From Acidimicrobiales bacterium (GTDB taxonomy: Bacteria > Actinomycetota > Acidimicrobiia > Acidimicrobiales > MedAcidi-G1), in the NCBI GenBank assembly GCA_030748555.1, contig JASMLT010000013.1, positions 1 through 34,010 on the forward strand: 34,010 nucleotides of DNA. Reading direction: 5' to 3'. Below, piece after piece: positions 32,316-34,010 of this stretch. Under the pieces are notes generated by a model. It searched no databases, was not told the DNA's origin, and worked only from the letters and a program-made list of their open reading frames with translations. A program made the translations under genes and the position numbers. The stretch's first letter is position 1; each line of letters starts with the position of its first letter.

Positions 32316-32986
32316 AAAGACTTTTTGCTGACATTGGGCTTATAACGGGTAAAGACTTGAAGATCGAATTACGTTCAAGGGTTCTCATCAATCAAGTAGC
32401 CCCATTTGCCTTGATGATTCTTGTTTTGTTCGGTATTGCTCTTGACGCAGATCAACAATCTTTGAAGAATTTTGCTTCAGGCCTATTTTGGATTTCTGTT
32501 TTGCTTTGTGCACTAATGGCGATTTCCCGATCGATGACTATAGAGCGTGATGATGAAGCACTGGTCGGACTAAATCTGTCAGGGGTAGATCCGATCGCTA
32601 TATTTTTGGGTAAGACCTGTGCGATAGCAATACAATTATTGGTTCTTGAAATTTTTCTAGGTGTGGGAATAATTTTGTTATACAGATCAGAAGTAGAAGA
32701 TTTATGGTTGCTTGTTTCGACTGGTTTGTTCGCGTGCATAGCAGTATCAGCTTTAGGTACAATTTTTGGATTTTTAGCTTCAGGTCTAGGGGTTCGTGAA
32801 ACACTTTTACCCATTCTTCTTTTACCGTTACTCCTACCTGTTCTTATAGGCGCAACTCGAGCTTTCGACGATGCCCTAGGTGTCGCCGCTGTAAATGGTT
32901 GGAATTGGTTTGCTTTCGTAGCAGGTCTGACAGTCATCCTCACCGCTGTCGGGGCAGGAGCAAATCATCTTATGGCAGAGAACTAA
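32312..32986 (+). CDS. ccmB: Heme exporter membrane protein CcmB
   Basis: A 224-residue membrane protein with about six hydrophobic segments. The N-terminal KDLKIELRSRVLINQVAPFALMILVLFGIALD region and the SMTIERDDEALVGLNLSGVDPIAIFLGK segment are characteristic of CcmB. It forms the membrane part of the CcmAB transporter associated with CcmC. The ATG overlaps the ccmA stop (ATGA), indicating strict co-translation, and ccmC follows 20 bases after its stop. Confidence 0.93.
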   Translation: MKRLFADIGLITGKDLKIELRSRVLINQVAPFALMILVLFGIALDADQQSLKNFASGLFWISVLLCALMAISRSMTIERDDEALVGLNLSGVDPIAIFLGKTCAIAIQLLVLEIFLGVGIILLYRSEVEDLWLLVSTGLFACIAVSALGTIFGFLASGLGVRETLLPILLLPLLLPVLIGATRAFDDALGVAAVNGWNWFAFVAGLTVILTAVGAGANHLMAEN

Positions 32987-33006
32987 GAGATATTGGAAAT
33001 AGATAG

Positions 33007-33765
33007 ATGACAAGTCCGATTACAACCGCATCAAAGGGATCAAAAATTTTAGGAATGACTTCTATCATTGGATTTGTAGTTCTAGTGCTTTTAGCTTTTT
33101 TCGTGACAGACCCAGATATCAGATTTCATCCCGAGACAGGTGAAGAGTTTGGGCAGTTTGACGCAGTTCGACTTCTATATTTGCACGTGCCCATGGCGAT
33201 AGTTACATATCTGGCTTTTGTGATTTGCGCAATAGCAAGTGCCGGATATCTAGTAAGGCGTACATTCTGGTGGGACTCGATGGCTCATGCCGCTGGGGAA
33301 GTTGGCACTCTCACCTGCGCTTTAGTTCTAATTACCGGTTCCATATGGGGCAGACCCGTGTGGAATACATGGTGGGAATGGGGCGATGTGAGACTGATGA
33401 GCACCCTTATTCTTTTTCTTCTATTTCTTGGATATCTAGCATTACGTGGAGCTTTCGTAAACCCACAACGTGCAGCGCGACCTGCTGCCATAGTCGCGCT
33501 TATTGCAGTATTGGATATTCCTCTCATAAACCGATCAGTGGAGTGGTGGGAAAATAGAACACTCCATCAGAAATCAACATTGTCAGAACTCAAAATCGAA
33601 GACTTAACTCTTTTTACGTTAATGCTAGGAATTTTGGTGTCAGTGCTTGTGATGTCGTGGCTGATTCTGCATCGTTTCAGAGTCGCGTGGTTGGAACATA
33701 TCGAGTTTGAACAGGGAGTAAAAACTGCAATCGAAGAGCGTCGACAAGTAGGTCACGGGGATTAA
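33007..33765 (+). CDS. ccmC: Heme-handling protein CcmC (cytochrome c biogenesis)
   Basis: A 252-residue six-helix membrane protein that loads heme onto the chaperone CcmE. The tryptophan-rich periplasmic WWD-type motif WGRPVWNTWWEWGDVRL is at residues 114-130. The two axial heme histidines are present at H60 (YLHVPMA) and H187 (TLHQ), almost the same numbers as in E. coli (60 and 184). The VEWW segment before the second histidine also fits. It is third in the ccm operon. Confidence 0.94.
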   Translation: MTSPITTASKGSKILGMTSIIGFVVLVLLAFFVTDPDIRFHPETGEEFGQFDAVRLLYLHVPMAIVTYLAFVICAIASAGYLVRRTFWWDSMAHAAGEVGTLTCALVLITGSIWGRPVWNTWWEWGDVRLMSTLILFLLFLGYLALRGAFVNPQRAARPAAIVALIAVLDIPLINRSVEWWENRTLHQKSTLSELKIEDLTLFTLMLGILVSVLVMSWLILHRFRVAWLEHIEFEQGVKTAIEERRQVGHGD

Positions 33766-33769
33766 CGAT

Positions 33770-33928
33770 ATGACACATTTAGGTTATTTACTTGCAGGAT
33801 GGGGATTGTCATCTTTGGCAATTTTACTGTATGCGGTTCGTCTGCTTAAAAGAGGAGCTCAACTATCAGCTCGAGTTCCATCTGAATATGCCCGTTGGAT
33901 GAGTTCACCAAAGCAAAATGGCGGGTGA
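33770..33928 (+). CDS. ccmD: CcmD-like small heme exporter subunit
   Basis: A 52-residue protein with one N-terminal membrane helix (about 4-23, GYLLAGWGLSSLAILLYAVR) followed by a basic stretch RLLKRGAQ and a polar tail. Size, topology and position right after ccmC match CcmD, which stabilises CcmC-CcmE contact. It starts 4 bases after the ccmC stop and its TGA overlaps the next GTG. It is too weakly conserved to be certain from sequence alone. Confidence 0.8.
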   Translation: MTHLGYLLAGWGLSSLAILLYAVRLLKRGAQLSARVPSEYARWMSSPKQNGG

Positions 33929-34010
33929 AACCTTTGGAAGAGCTAACACCTAGACAAGACCGAAAAGAAAAGAAAAGATCTGGTCTATTGCCAAAATTTG
34001 CCGGAGTATT
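33925..34010 (+). CDS. Start of a further ccm gene, probably ccmE (partial)
   Basis: GTG 33925 overlaps the ccmD stop (GTGA) and opens a frame that runs off the right edge after 28 codons. It begins (M)KPLEELTPRQDRKEKKRSG and then turns hydrophobic (LLPKFAGV). A basic cytoplasmic start before a single membrane anchor and the position after ccmD both fit the heme chaperone CcmE; the diagnostic heme-binding histidine would lie beyond the window. Confidence 0.5.
   Translation, partial: MKPLEELTPRQDRKEKKRSGLLPKFAGV

Noticed and set aside
32452-32943. 163-codon minus-strand frame opposite ccmB
   Set aside because: It is the reverse-strand shadow of a well-supported membrane protein gene, rich in Lys/Arg/Pro with no domain or ribosome binding site.
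1-34010. Search for tRNA or rRNA genes, insertion sequences, integrases, attachment-site repeats, CRISPR arrays or toxin-antitoxin pairs
   Set aside because: None could be supported. The gene gaps are too short for most of these, and all long frames are accounted for by housekeeping or metabolic families.

Overview
The window reads as chromosomal DNA of a low-to-moderate GC marine-type actinobacterium, most likely in or near Acidimicrobiia. This is an inference. It rests on an F420-dependent luciferase-like oxidoreductase, a TIGR03085-type (mycothiol-related) protein, a Septum_form-domain lipoprotein, many CoA-dependent catabolic genes, two haloalkane dehalogenases, leaderless-looking promoters and very tight gene packing. 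There are no tRNA or rRNA genes, insertion sequences, integrases, phage genes or CRISPR arrays. No gene-free stretch exceeds 300 bases; the longest is the 219-base leader of the vitamin B12 transporter operon.

Layout. 1-1113: the end of an oligopeptide/dipeptide ABC transporter operon (tail of one gene plus an OppF/DppF ATPase). 1110-4875 (minus): a three-gene unit of thiolase, type-B carboxylesterase and NAD-dependent epimerase. 5024-7065 (plus): class III CoA-transferase and a short-chain dehydrogenase. 7077-7553 (minus): MaoC-like hydratase. 7657-11386 (plus): acyl-CoA synthetase, carotenoid-cleavage-type dioxygenase and a TIGR03085 protein. Together 1110-11386 looks like a catabolic island that opens an ester or alkene, makes a CoA thioester, hydrates and oxidises it, and cleaves it by thiolysis. 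11413-13596 (minus): a large membrane-anchored protein that fuses a YceI domain, a His/Cys-rich segment and an amicyanin-type blue-copper domain.

13639-16261 (plus): a possible 37-residue peptide, a PlsC acyltransferase and two DMT-superfamily permeases (the second RarD). 16264-22230: flavodoxin, short-chain dehydrogenase, haloalkane dehalogenase of the DhlA type, SurE, an ABC-F ATPase and FabH. 22336-26019 (plus): an inositol-monophosphatase-family enzyme, then a cobalamin riboswitch followed by btuF-btuC-btuD-like genes. The leader has a 13-bp hairpin that would hide the btuF ribosome binding site. 26077-26952: a second haloalkane dehalogenase, of the DhaA/LinB type. 26945-29704 (minus): class I fumarase and an F420-dependent oxidoreductase. 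29785-30754 (plus): Fur-family regulator and Nudix hydrolase. 30751-31599 (minus): small two-helix membrane protein and Septum_form lipoprotein. 31647-34010 (plus): System I cytochrome c maturation genes ccmA-ccmB-ccmC-ccmD and the start of a further gene, probably ccmE.

Recurring themes. Several genes at the head of transcription units lack a ribosome binding site and instead have a TANNNT hexamer exactly 6-7 bases before the start codon, the geometry of leaderless actinobacterial mRNAs. Within operons, genes overlap by ATGA or GTGA, and convergent genes overlap at their stop codons by 4 or 8 bases. The best candidates for a second look are the YceI-cupredoxin fusion protein, the B12 leader with its overlapping 19-codon reading frame, and the dioxygenase/acyl-CoA catabolic island.
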